From an uncultured bacterium (GTDB lineage: Bacteria > Cyanobacteriota > Vampirovibrionia > Gastranaerophilales > Gastranaerophilaceae), in NCBI GenBank assembly GCA_949296355.1, contig CASFPS010000019.1, forward strand, positions 1-58,322: a stretch of 58,322 bases of DNA, written 5' to 3'. The notes beneath the pieces were generated by a model. It saw nothing but the letters and a program-made list of their open reading frames with translations, made no database searches and was not told the origin of the DNA. Made by a program: the position numbers and the translations under genes. This document shows, in pieces, positions 8,072 through 15,461 of this stretch. Every line of letters starts with the position of its first letter. The first letter of the stretch is position 1.

Positions 8072-8117
8072 TTGACATTATGTAATTAATTGTAAGACAA
8101 CATGATACAAATGTCAA
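8072..8117 (-). promoter_or_regulatory. Promoter plus dyad operator between Cys-rich gene and S24 repressor
   Basis: Read on the minus strand, TTGACA (8112-8117) and TACAAT (8089-8094) are separated by exactly 17 bp, a near-consensus sigma70 promoter for the Cys-rich gene. The same stretch is bounded by a perfect inverted repeat, TTGACATT at 8072-8079 and AATGTCAA at 8110-8117, extended imperfectly as TATGTA/TACAA. The -35 box lies inside the right arm, so a dimeric repressor bound to the dyad would block the promoter. The adjacent divergent S24-family repressor is the obvious candidate. Confidence 0.65.
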
Positions 8118-8144
8118 GTATTATTTTAGCGCATTGGTGAAACG

Positions 8145-8753
8145 ATGAAATTAGACGAATTAATAACAATAATATCAAAACAAACAGGTGAAACGGTTAA
8201 CCAGTCGGCTCTTGCAGAGAGTCTCGGAATAACGAGGCAGACTATCAGCAACCGGATTAAAAACGAGAGTGAAGTTACAGTAAGCGAACTCAGGCGGGTA
8301 GAAGAGTTTTTCAAAATCAATATATTTAACTGTATGCCCGATATTGCGTATATAGATTATTACAACGATGTATTTGCAAGCTGCGGTGCGGGAAGTATTG
8401 TTTTTTCAACGGAAAAGACAAAGCTTCCGATACCTGTATCAATGATTAGCGGGTATTCAAAGAATAAATTGTATTCAATGATAAATGCCTCGGGTAACAG
8501 TATGTCTCCTACAATTGACAGCGGGGATAAATTAATTGTAGAACACTGGAATGGCAACCAGATTCAGGATAATAAGATTTATGTTTTTTGTTATAACAGC
8601 GAGTTTTTTGTAAAAAGATTATGTAAAAATCTGGATGAAATTATCATAAAATCTGATAATCCCGAATACAGAATAAGAACAATAAGCGGGAAATCCATGT
8701 CAGATTTGATTTTGATAGGAAAGATTGTTGCGACTGTTAAGCAGCTGGATTAA
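8145..8753 (+). CDS. CI/LexA-like autocleaving repressor (HTH + S24 peptidase)
   Basis: The 202-residue protein has an N-terminal helix-turn-helix (SALAESLGITRQTISNRIKN, about residues 21-40). A probable self-cleavage Ala82-Gly83 lies in CGAGS. The C-terminal S24 domain has catalytic Ser119 in ASGNSMSPTI and Lys157 in FFVKRL. The layout matches phage CI and LexA, whose self-cleavage is triggered by RecA filaments on DNA damage. It is not the cellular LexA by its N terminus. It probably controls the divergent Cys-rich gene through the dyad at 8072-8117. A small GGRPR protein nearby suggests a mobile-element remnant or a domesticated regulator. The ribosome-binding site is weak. Confidence 0.85.
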   Translation: MKLDELITIISKQTGETVNQSALAESLGITRQTISNRIKNESEVTVSELRRVEEFFKINIFNCMPDIAYIDYYNDVFASCGAGSIVFSTEKTKLPIPVSMISGYSKNKLYSMINASGNSMSPTIDSGDKLIVEHWNGNQIQDNKIYVFCYNSEFFVKRLCKNLDEIIIKSDNPEYRIRTISGKSMSDLILIGKIVATVKQLD

Positions 8754-8877
8754 ATTCAGAGTATATTTTTTATAATTCAAGTCTCAGGCAATCAATCTCT
8801 TAGTATCATAATAATTTCGGAGTCATTTCTAAATAATAATCTTAATGATACGGAGGTAAAGCTTATTTACCGTCTCT

Positions 8878-8906
8878 TTGACGGACTAAAGCAGTCTTAA
8901 TATAAT
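8878..8906 (+). promoter_or_regulatory. Sigma70 promoter of trkA-trkH
   Basis: TTGACG (8878-8883) and a perfect TATAAT (8901-8906) are separated by 17 bp; transcription would start near 8913. Small dyads overlap it: CCGTC/GACGG at 8870-8884 includes the -35 box, and GGTAAA/TTTACC lies at 8855-8871. They could be operator half-sites. The leader is only about 30 nt, so there is no room for a riboswitch. Confidence 0.7.
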
Positions 8907-8941
8907 TTGACATCAGCCGGTGTTTGAAGTTAAATACAGCT

Positions 8942-10285
8942 ATGAAGATAATTATTTTCGGCGCTGATGAATTAGGCGCAATGATAGCTGCAGAGCTTTA
9001 TACGTCAAATGATATCACTGTAATTGATGATGAGCATAACAAGTCGGATGCTTTTAATAAACTTGACGTAGGCTTTATTGCAGGAAACGGCTCAAGTATA
9101 GAAGTTTTAAAACAGGCTTCAATTAAAAATGCTGATGTTTTTATTGCCTGCACTCCGTCTGACGAGTTGAATATTGTAGCCTGTCTTACAGCAAAAAGAA
9201 TCAGCACGGTTAAGACAATATGTTTTGTCCGAAAAGAAGAGTATAAGTATTCTCTGGGGTTAGCCAAGGATGCGGAATACAATTGCGATTTTTATATAGA
9301 TAACGTTATTTGGCCGGAAGAGCTTCTGACTCAGGAAATTTTCAGGATTATAACTGTTGCAAAAGCTCTGGATGTAGAACATTTTGCCTCCGGTAGAGCG
9401 CGTTTGCTGGAATATAAAATTGCTAATAAATCTATTCTTGTAAATCAAATGGTTAAAAATTGCAGCTTCCCTAAAGACACTTTGATAGTAGGGATTACAA
9501 GGGACGGGGAGTTGTTTATTCCAAACGGTGAAACGGTTTTGCATGAAGACGACAAAGTTATATTTATGGGGCTTTCAAATTCGCTGGATATTTTAGCCGG
9601 AAGATTTTTCCACGAAAAAGAATTTGTAAAAGATGTTGTAATAATCGGGGGCGGTAATGTCGGTTTGAAGCTTGCTAAAAACCTTGAGGATTTAAAATTA
9701 AATCTGAAAATTATAGAAAAAGACCCTGAGCGTTGCGAATATTTATCACAGGTTCTTGATAATGCTTTGATAATCAATGGCGACGGGACTGATCTCGGGC
9801 TTTTGAATGAAGAGGATATAGGGCTTGCAGATGTTGTTGTGAGTGTTACAAATAATGATGAAAAAAATCTTTTGTGCTCCCTGCTTGTGAAACACATGGG
9901 CGCCGGAAGAGTTATCTCAAGAGTTTCCAAGAATACGAATGTAGAATTGTTTGAAAAAGTCGGGATTGATATTGCAATTTCATCAAGAACAGCGGCTTTG
10001 AATGAAATCAAAAACAGTATAAAAGAAACAAATATAGATATTCTGGCAACTGTAGAACAGGGTAAAGGTGAAGTTCTTGTTATAGAAATCCCTGAGAGTT
10101 ATCAAACCAAGAAAATTATGGATTTGAAACTCCCTGCAAAGGCTATTGTCGGGGTTATTCAGCGAAGAAAGAGGATAATTATTCCAAACGGTGCAACGCA
10201 GGTTATGGGCGGGGATAATTTGATAATCTTTACAACGAGCGAAAACGCAAAAGTTATAAGGGAATTTTTTGAGGAAATTGAATGA
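8942..10285 (+). CDS. trkA: Trk potassium uptake regulatory subunit TrkA
   Basis: The 447-residue cytosolic protein has two RCK units, each a Rossmann NAD(H)-binding part followed by an RCK-C subdomain. The first starts MKIIIFGADELGAM at the start codon, the second DVVIIGGGNVGLKLAKN near residue 236. The dinucleotide and c-di-AMP/ATP-type ligands of this family gate the TrkH channel. ATG 8942 is chosen because the beta strand of the first Rossmann fold begins right there; an upstream TTG would add six residues. The first nucleotide motif is FGADELG rather than GxGxxG, as is often seen in TrkA N-domains. The stop overlaps the trkH start (ATGA). Confidence 0.93.
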   Translation: MKIIIFGADELGAMIAAELYTSNDITVIDDEHNKSDAFNKLDVGFIAGNGSSIEVLKQASIKNADVFIACTPSDELNIVACLTAKRISTVKTICFVRKEEYKYSLGLAKDAEYNCDFYIDNVIWPEELLTQEIFRIITVAKALDVEHFASGRARLLEYKIANKSILVNQMVKNCSFPKDTLIVGITRDGELFIPNGETVLHEDDKVIFMGLSNSLDILAGRFFHEKEFVKDVVIIGGGNVGLKLAKNLEDLKLNLKIIEKDPERCEYLSQVLDNALIINGDGTDLGLLNEEDIGLADVVVSVTNNDEKNLLCSLLVKHMGAGRVISRVSKNTNVELFEKVGIDIAISSRTAALNEIKNSIKETNIDILATVEQGKGEVLVIEIPESYQTKKIMDLKLPAKAIVGVIQRRKRIIIPNGATQVMGGDNLIIFTTSENAKVIREFFEEIE

Positions 10286-11742
10286 GATTAACTTATCTTG
10301 CATATTCATTCAGTCTTACGATAATGTATTTCAGCTTTGTATTGCTGCTTCCGGTTCTTGTTGCGCTGTATTTTCATGAGACAAACGCTATATTGCCGTT
10401 TTTGCTCACGGGTGCTTTTGCATTGATGATATCTGTAACAATAAGGAAGCTTGTGAGCGGAGCAGCGAAGATTAAATCAATAAATGATATAAAAAAGTCG
10501 GAAGGTTTGTGCGTTGTAACATTTTCCTGGCTTTTTGCAGCAATACTTGCTGCTATTCCTTATACATTTTTCGGAATAAAACCTGTTGACGCGTTTTTTG
10601 AAGCAATGTCCGGAATTACGGCAACAGGCGCTACTGTTTTTACTCATTTTAATTACCCGAATGCGTTGTTTTTCTGGCGCTCTTTTACACAATGGCTCGG
10701 CGGTATGGGGATTATCGTGTTGTTTATTGCGATTCTGCCTCAATTTGCAATAGCCGGTCGCCAGATGTTTTTTGCGGAAGCTCCCGGTCCTACGGAGGAT
10801 AAGTTTACACCGAGGATAAAAAATACGGCGGCAGCTTTGTGGAAAGTTTATGCAGGACTTACTGTTCTGGATTTTTTGCTTTTAAAATTTAACGGTATGA
10901 AATGGATTGACGCTGTTTGTTATGCGTTTTCATCTGTATCCGGAGGCGGTCTTGCTCCGTCCGGTGACAGTATGATAGGGTATTCATTTCCGCTTCTTTG
11001 GATAACTATAATTTTTATGTTTTTTGCAGGCTCAAGTTTCAACCTCCAATATAAAGCGTGGATAAGGCTTAATCCGCTGGTATTATTCAGGAATGCGGAA
11101 TTCAGGGCGTATTTTAATGTAATTCTGGTGATTGGAATTTTATTAACTGCCTCTTTATTTTTCAATATGAATTATGATTTGCCGGAAAGTATAACGCACG
11201 CCTTTTTCAATATCTCTGCGCTTGTATCTTCAACCGGATATTGCAGTGCTGATTATACAAAATGGGATTGCACGAGCAAACTTTTGATTTTTGCAATAAT
11301 GCTTTTCGGAAGCTGCGCAAGTTCTGCCGGCGGCGGCATAAAGGTTATAAGGTGGCTTTTGATTTTTAAGATTATGAAAACCGAGATGGTAAAAATTCTG
11401 CATCCGAAGGCAGTATGCAATATAAAAATCGGTAATTATTCCGTGTCAAAAGATGTTCTTGACCAGACCTTGATGTTTGTTGCTTTTTATTTTGTAATTC
11501 TTACTGTTTCGGCATTTTTAGTTGCGATTATTGAACAAAATACAACTGTAGGGCTTACGGGTGCTGTCAGTGCTATAGGAAATATCGGTCCGGGATTCGG
11601 TAAAATAGGTCCTTTAGGAAGTTTTGAACCGCTGCATTGGCTTACAAAGCTTATACTTATATTTGATATGCTTATCGGAAGACTGGAGTTAATTCCTGTT
11701 CTTGTTTTGTTCAGGAAGGATTTCTGGGTTTTAAAGCGATAA
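10282..11742 (+). CDS. trkH: Trk/Ktr potassium channel subunit TrkH
   Basis: This is a 486-residue inner-membrane K+ transporter with four M1-P-M2 repeats. The four pore segments are visible: SGITATGATVF (about residue 110), SSVSGGGLAPSGD (about 219), SALVSSTGYCSAD (about 313) and SAIGNIGPGFGKIG (about 430), each centred on the selectivity glycine. GSCASSAGGGIKVIRW is the family's intramembrane-loop region. It overlaps trkA by 4 bp, so channel and gating ring are translationally coupled. It ends 12 bp inside the convergent gene on the other strand. Confidence 0.95.
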   Translation: MRLTYLAYSFSLTIMYFSFVLLLPVLVALYFHETNAILPFLLTGAFALMISVTIRKLVSGAAKIKSINDIKKSEGLCVVTFSWLFAAILAAIPYTFFGIKPVDAFFEAMSGITATGATVFTHFNYPNALFFWRSFTQWLGGMGIIVLFIAILPQFAIAGRQMFFAEAPGPTEDKFTPRIKNTAAALWKVYAGLTVLDFLLLKFNGMKWIDAVCYAFSSVSGGGLAPSGDSMIGYSFPLLWITIIFMFFAGSSFNLQYKAWIRLNPLVLFRNAEFRAYFNVILVIGILLTASLFFNMNYDLPESITHAFFNISALVSSTGYCSADYTKWDCTSKLLIFAIMLFGSCASSAGGGIKVIRWLLIFKIMKTEMVKILHPKAVCNIKIGNYSVSKDVLDQTLMFVAFYFVILTVSAFLVAIIEQNTTVGLTGAVSAIGNIGPGFGKIGPLGSFEPLHWLTKLILIFDMLIGRLELIPVLVLFRKDFWVLKR

Positions 11743-12063
11743 GTGCCTGCGGCTGTAGATAGGACCTTTGTATGTTTTACCGTCTATTACAAAGTTAACC
11801 GGCGCTATAGTACGTTTTTTGCTGGTATATTTACGTAAATTTCCGGAGATGTCATAAAAATACACTTCTTTTGCCGGAACACTGTTCCCTAAAACATCTT
11901 GAAGTATAGGCTTACCGTCTAAATCATAAGCTTCAAAAACTTCTCCGTTTTTTGTGCAGGTACCTATACGGAATCCGTTTTCATCATAGATTTTTGATGA
12001 CGCGGCAAATACGCCGGAGCAGGTGAAAATAAATAAAAATACCGCTATTAAACTTCTTTTCAT
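11731..12063 (-). CDS. Small secreted protein of unknown function
   Basis: The 110-residue protein has a clear signal peptide, MKRSLIAVFLFIFTCSGVFA, with cleavage probably after VFA at residue 20. The mature part is beta-rich with repeated short units (YDENGFRIGTCTKNGEVFEA, then YDLDGKPI and YDISGNLR), resembling short RHS/YD-like turns but far too short to be one. No family is recognised. There is no Shine-Dalgarno, and a TATAAT lies only about 6 bases before the ATG on the minus strand, so a leaderless mRNA is possible. It overlaps the end of trkH convergently. Confidence 0.6.
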   Translation of the reverse strand: MKRSLIAVFLFIFTCSGVFAASSKIYDENGFRIGTCTKNGEVFEAYDLDGKPILQDVLGNSVPAKEVYFYDISGNLRKYTSKKRTIAPVNFVIDGKTYKGPIYSRRHLSL

Positions 12064-12135
12064 AATACTATTATAACGTCATTATTCGAAAAATGTTCAT
12101 ATTTATGATATGATTTAGTAAAGAGGTATGAAGAT

Positions 12136-12771
12136 ATGTCAATAAGAAAAGTTGTTAAATACGGGGAAGAGTCTTTAAGACAGCCTTCTAAAGAAGTTCA
12201 TAAAGTCTCCCAGAAGATAAAAAATCTTGTTGCGGACTTATTAGATACAATGTACGCCCAGAATGGTGTCGGGCTTGCCGCTCCGCAAATAGGCGAACAT
12301 TACAGGGTATTTGTAATTGATACATCAACCGGAAATGAACCGTTAAATCCTATAGTATTTATTAACCCGAAAATCATAAAAAAATCAGGTGCTGTTATAA
12401 GCCACGAAGGCTGCTTGAGTTTTCCGGAAGCTTTTACTGATGTTAGAAGATATTCTGACGTTATGGTAAAGGCTATGGACAGAAACGGGCGTTCTTTTGT
12501 TCTGGAAGCTCATGACGGAAGTCTTTTAGCCAGAGCAATACAGCATGAGTTTGACCATCTTGACGGAATACTGTTTATCGATCACGTTATAAACAGATTT
12601 GAAGCGGAAGAAGTTTTGAAGAAATGCAACCTTCCGGATATTCAGCTTGATAAAATTCTTGCAGAGCCTGAACTTGAAGAAAAAATTGAAGTTTTGATGA
12701 AAGAAAAAATCGAAAAAGAAGCAAAAGCTCAGAAAGAAAAAGCTGACAAACAGGAAGGCGCTGAGGGTTAA
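12136..12771 (+). CDS. def: Peptide deformylase
   Basis: The 211-residue metalloenzyme removes the N-formyl group from new proteins. All three motifs are present: GVGLAAPQIG (about residues 44-53), EGCLSFPE (about 94-101, metal-ligand Cys) and QHEFDHLDG (about 136-144, HExxH-type ligands). A charged C-terminal tail of about 45 residues rich in Lys and Glu extends past the usual length; such tails can contact the ribosome. GAGG before the ATG is the ribosome-binding site. fmt, which performs the opposite step of the formylation cycle, follows after a 435-bp repeat-filled gap. Confidence 0.95.
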   Translation: MSIRKVVKYGEESLRQPSKEVHKVSQKIKNLVADLLDTMYAQNGVGLAAPQIGEHYRVFVIDTSTGNEPLNPIVFINPKIIKKSGAVISHEGCLSFPEAFTDVRRYSDVMVKAMDRNGRSFVLEAHDGSLLARAIQHEFDHLDGILFIDHVINRFEAEEVLKKCNLPDIQLDKILAEPELEEKIEVLMKEKIEKEAKAQKEKADKQEGAEG

Positions 12772-13206
12772 TGCCTGTCTGGTAAAGCAGACTGCTTCAT
12801 TTTATCTGGTGAATAGTGAGGAGTGAATGGTGAATAGAAATTTTTATAAGTTATAGGGATTCTTTGGACTTACGTCCTCAGAATGACGGCACTCCTGGAA
12901 TTAAACCTACAAGTATGGCGTCATTGCGAGGGAATAACCATTCAGCCCGAAGCAATCTTGAACATATTTGACAATTGAATAAAAATGGATTGCCACGAAA
13001 ATCAAAGATTTTCTCGCAATGACGGCACTCCGGTAAGCGGAACCTTTCAGTCATTGCGAGGGAATAACCAAGACAGCCCGAAGCAATCCATAAAGTTATG
13101 TAGGTTGGGTGAAACCCAACATTAACTAAAAGGCTTACCGCAGCTTTCCGGTAAATAAATCTGCAAATTTCAACTTTTCAACGATACAACTACAAAAAGG
13201 GAATTT
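12772..13206. repeat. Repeat-filled gap between def and fmt
   Basis: There is no gene in these 435 bp. They contain a heptad arm at 12808-12836; a GATTCTTTGGACTTACGTCC module at 12855-12889; GTCATTGCGAG...GAAGCAATC modules at 12918-12958 and 13048-13089; and a hairpin variant at 12985-13023, which starts TGGATTGCCACGAAAATC and ends TTTTCTCGCAATGACG. The block 12806-12890 is nearly repeated at 14334-14411. AAAGGG before 13207 is the fmt ribosome-binding site. Confidence 0.8.
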
Positions 13207-14124
13207 ATGATAAGTATAGTATTTTTCGGAACACCTGATATAGGATTAAAATCACTGGAATATTTTTATAACTCAAATGATTTTGAGGTTCTTGCTGTTG
13301 TAACCCAGCCGGATAAACCGTCCGGCAGAGGACAGAAGCTTACAGCCTGCCCGATAAAACAATTTGCGCAAGAACATAATATAAAAGTGTTCCAGCCAAA
13401 ATCTATAAGAAAAGAGCCGGAAATTATCGGGGCATTAAGAGAATTAAAGCCGGATTTTTTTGTAACTTTTGCTTTCGGTCAGATTTTATCTCAGGAAGTT
13501 CTTGATATTCCAAAATATGAAACAATTAATCTGCACGTATCACTGCTTCCAAAATACAGAGGGGCAAATCCGATTCAGAGGGCAATAATGAACGGGGATA
13601 AGGAAACCGGAATTTGCACAATGATTACTGAACTCGGGCTTGATTGCGGTGATATCTGTATGAAATACCCGATAGAAATTACTAATAATATGAATTGTGA
13701 AGAACTTTTTAACATTTGTGCAAATAATTCTCCCGAGCTTCTTGCTGAAACCTTGAAAGGTCTTAAAGCCGGTACGCTTAAACCAATACCGCAATGCGAG
13801 GATGGAGTTTGCTTTGCGGATAAATTAAAAAAAGAAGAGTGTAAAATCGATTGGACAAAATCTGCAGAAGAGATTCATAACCTTGTCCGCGGGGTTTACA
13901 AGTGTCCGGGGGCGTTTTTTGAACATAACGGCAAAATTATTAAAGTCCTTGAAACAGAACCTCTGGAGGAAGAAAAAGCCGGCAAAGCCGGTGACTTTGT
14001 AAATATTTCTAAATTTGGTATTGATGTAAAAACCGGAAAAGGAGTTTTGCGCCTCATTAAAGTCAAACCGGAAGGCAAAGGCGAAATGTTTGCAAGAGAC
14101 TGGGCAAACGGGCTGAAGCGCTAA
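13207..14124 (+). CDS. fmt: Methionyl-tRNA formyltransferase
   Basis: The 305-residue enzyme formylates initiator Met-tRNA using 10-formyl-tetrahydrofolate. The N-terminal formyltransferase domain has VVTQPDKPSGRGQKLTACP (about residues 32-50), the catalytic region NLHVSLLPKYRGANPIQRAI (about 109-128, the HxSLLP His) and the conserved Asp in ELGLDCGDI. The C-terminal OB-like tRNA-binding domain starts at about 205. The length is typical. The order def then fmt is the common one. AAAGGG lies 7 bases before the ATG. Confidence 0.95.
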   Translation: MISIVFFGTPDIGLKSLEYFYNSNDFEVLAVVTQPDKPSGRGQKLTACPIKQFAQEHNIKVFQPKSIRKEPEIIGALRELKPDFFVTFAFGQILSQEVLDIPKYETINLHVSLLPKYRGANPIQRAIMNGDKETGICTMITELGLDCGDICMKYPIEITNNMNCEELFNICANNSPELLAETLKGLKAGTLKPIPQCEDGVCFADKLKKEECKIDWTKSAEEIHNLVRGVYKCPGAFFEHNGKIIKVLETEPLEEEKAGKAGDFVNISKFGIDVKTGKGVLRLIKVKPEGKGEMFARDWANGLKR

Positions 14125-14443
14125 GAGGGACGGGAAATCAGATTCCATGGCTTTAAAAAAGAACTGGAGAATAGCCTTAAGTAATCTAAAACAAAATTTA
14201 CAGTTAAATAAGAATGGATTGCCGCGAAAATCAGAGATTTTCTCGCAATGACAGCACTCCTGGTAAGTAAGCCAAAAAGTTTGCCGTCATTCAGAGCCCG
14301 ATAGCAATTTAGGGGCGAAGAATCCCTTAAATTAGTGAATAGTGAGGAGTGAATAGAAATTTTTTATAAGTTATAGAGATTCTTCGGACTTACGTCCTCT
14401 GAATGACGGCACACCGGGTATTCCGTACTACCAGTCTAAACAT
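14125..14443. repeat. Repeat-filled gap between fmt and dusB
   Basis: There is no gene in these 319 bp. 14215-14252 is the hairpin module (TGGATTGCCGCGAAAATC, then TTTTCTCGCAATGACA). 14283-14325 is a diverged CCGTCATTCAGAGCCCG module. 14334-14411 is the composite of heptads, TTTTTTATAAGTTATAG and the GGACTTACGTCC module. The last block matches 12806-12890, so whole composites, not only single modules, have been copied. Confidence 0.8.
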
Positions 14444-15427
14444 TCACCCCCTCAGAATCCCGTCCAGTTTTTTCAGGATTACATCTAAGCTGTCGATTAA
14501 AACCAGTTCTCCTCTTAATTTTGAGGCGCCGGTAAAATTGTTTACATAATAGGGATAGAATTTCCGGCAGAATTTTACTCCGACATTTTCACCTCTGAAC
14601 TCCACTTCTTTCAAAAGGTGTTTTTTCAGTGTGTCAATTTTTTCTTCCAAATTAGGCGGAGGTAAATATTTTCCGTTATTTATGTATTCTTCCACTCTGT
14701 GCAGCAACGACGGGTCTCCGAGCGCTCCGCGTCCTATTGCAACCCCGTCTGCCTGGGATTGTTCAAGGCATTCAGCAGCCGTTTCCGGTGAAATAATATC
14801 TCCGTTTGCAAAAACCGGAATATCTACGTTTCTTTTTAACTCCGCAATCTTTTTCCAATCAGCTTTCCCGCCGTACATTTGAGAGCGGGTTCTGGCATGG
14901 ATTGTGATAAAATCCGCTCCGGCTTCCTGCATTTTCTGACCGTATTCCACATAATTCAATTCATCAAACGTATATCCGAGACGGAATTTTACGCTGAGCG
15001 GTACGGTTATATTTGCTTTTACGGTTCTTACAATCTCCTGAGCCAGATCGGGGTTTCGCATAAGCGCGCAGCCGTCTGTACCTTTTACGACCTTATTAAC
15101 AGGGCATCCCATATTAATATCAATCATATCAGCGTATTTTTCCAGATATTTTGCACAATCTGCAATCATTTTCGGCTTATGCCCGCTCAACTGGTAAGAT
15201 ACAGGCGAATGATTCTCACCCCTTGCAACAATATCCGTGTCTTTAACCTGAGTCAATGCTTCCGAACTTATCATCTCGGTTGTTAAAAGGCAGGTTTTTG
15301 AATATTCTCTAACCAGCGAGCGCAGAACAAAATCCGTAATTCCAGCCATCGGCGCAAGAGAAACCCTGCTTGAAATAAGAGATTTTACCTTTCCGGACAA
15401 TAAATTTGTCGCCTTACTTTCGGTCAA
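14444..15427 (-). CDS. dusB: tRNA-dihydrouridine synthase (DusB-like)
   Basis: The 327-residue FMN flavoprotein reduces uridine to dihydrouridine in the tRNA D-loop. The TIM barrel begins SLAPMAGITDFVLRSLVREY (about residues 23-42). The catalytic cysteine lies in DINMGCPVNKVVKG (about 98-111). Substrate and FMN segments are SVKFRLGY, THARTRSQMYGGKADW and VFANGDIISPETA. The C-terminal helical recognition domain ends the protein. Assignment to DusB rather than another bacterial Dus subclass is by overall resemblance. It is flanked by repeats on one side and a TPR gene 34 bp upstream on the other. Confidence 0.88.
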   Translation of the reverse strand: MTESKATNLLSGKVKSLISSRVSLAPMAGITDFVLRSLVREYSKTCLLTTEMISSEALTQVKDTDIVARGENHSPVSYQLSGHKPKMIADCAKYLEKYADMIDINMGCPVNKVVKGTDGCALMRNPDLAQEIVRTVKANITVPLSVKFRLGYTFDELNYVEYGQKMQEAGADFITIHARTRSQMYGGKADWKKIAELKRNVDIPVFANGDIISPETAAECLEQSQADGVAIGRGALGDPSLLHRVEEYINNGKYLPPPNLEEKIDTLKKHLLKEVEFRGENVGVKFCRKFYPYYVNNFTGASKLRGELVLIDSLDVILKKLDGILRG

Positions 15428-15461
15428 TCGCGGTTACCCCCTGTATTTACCCCTTCTATAT

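Noticed and set aside
8754-8941. Possible K+ or c-di-AMP riboswitch upstream of trkA, suggested by three consecutive small hairpins.
   Set aside because: A TTGACG-17-TATAAT promoter at 8878-8906 places the transcription start near 8913, downstream of the hairpins, so they are in promoter DNA and not in the mRNA leader. Known riboswitch cores are not seen.
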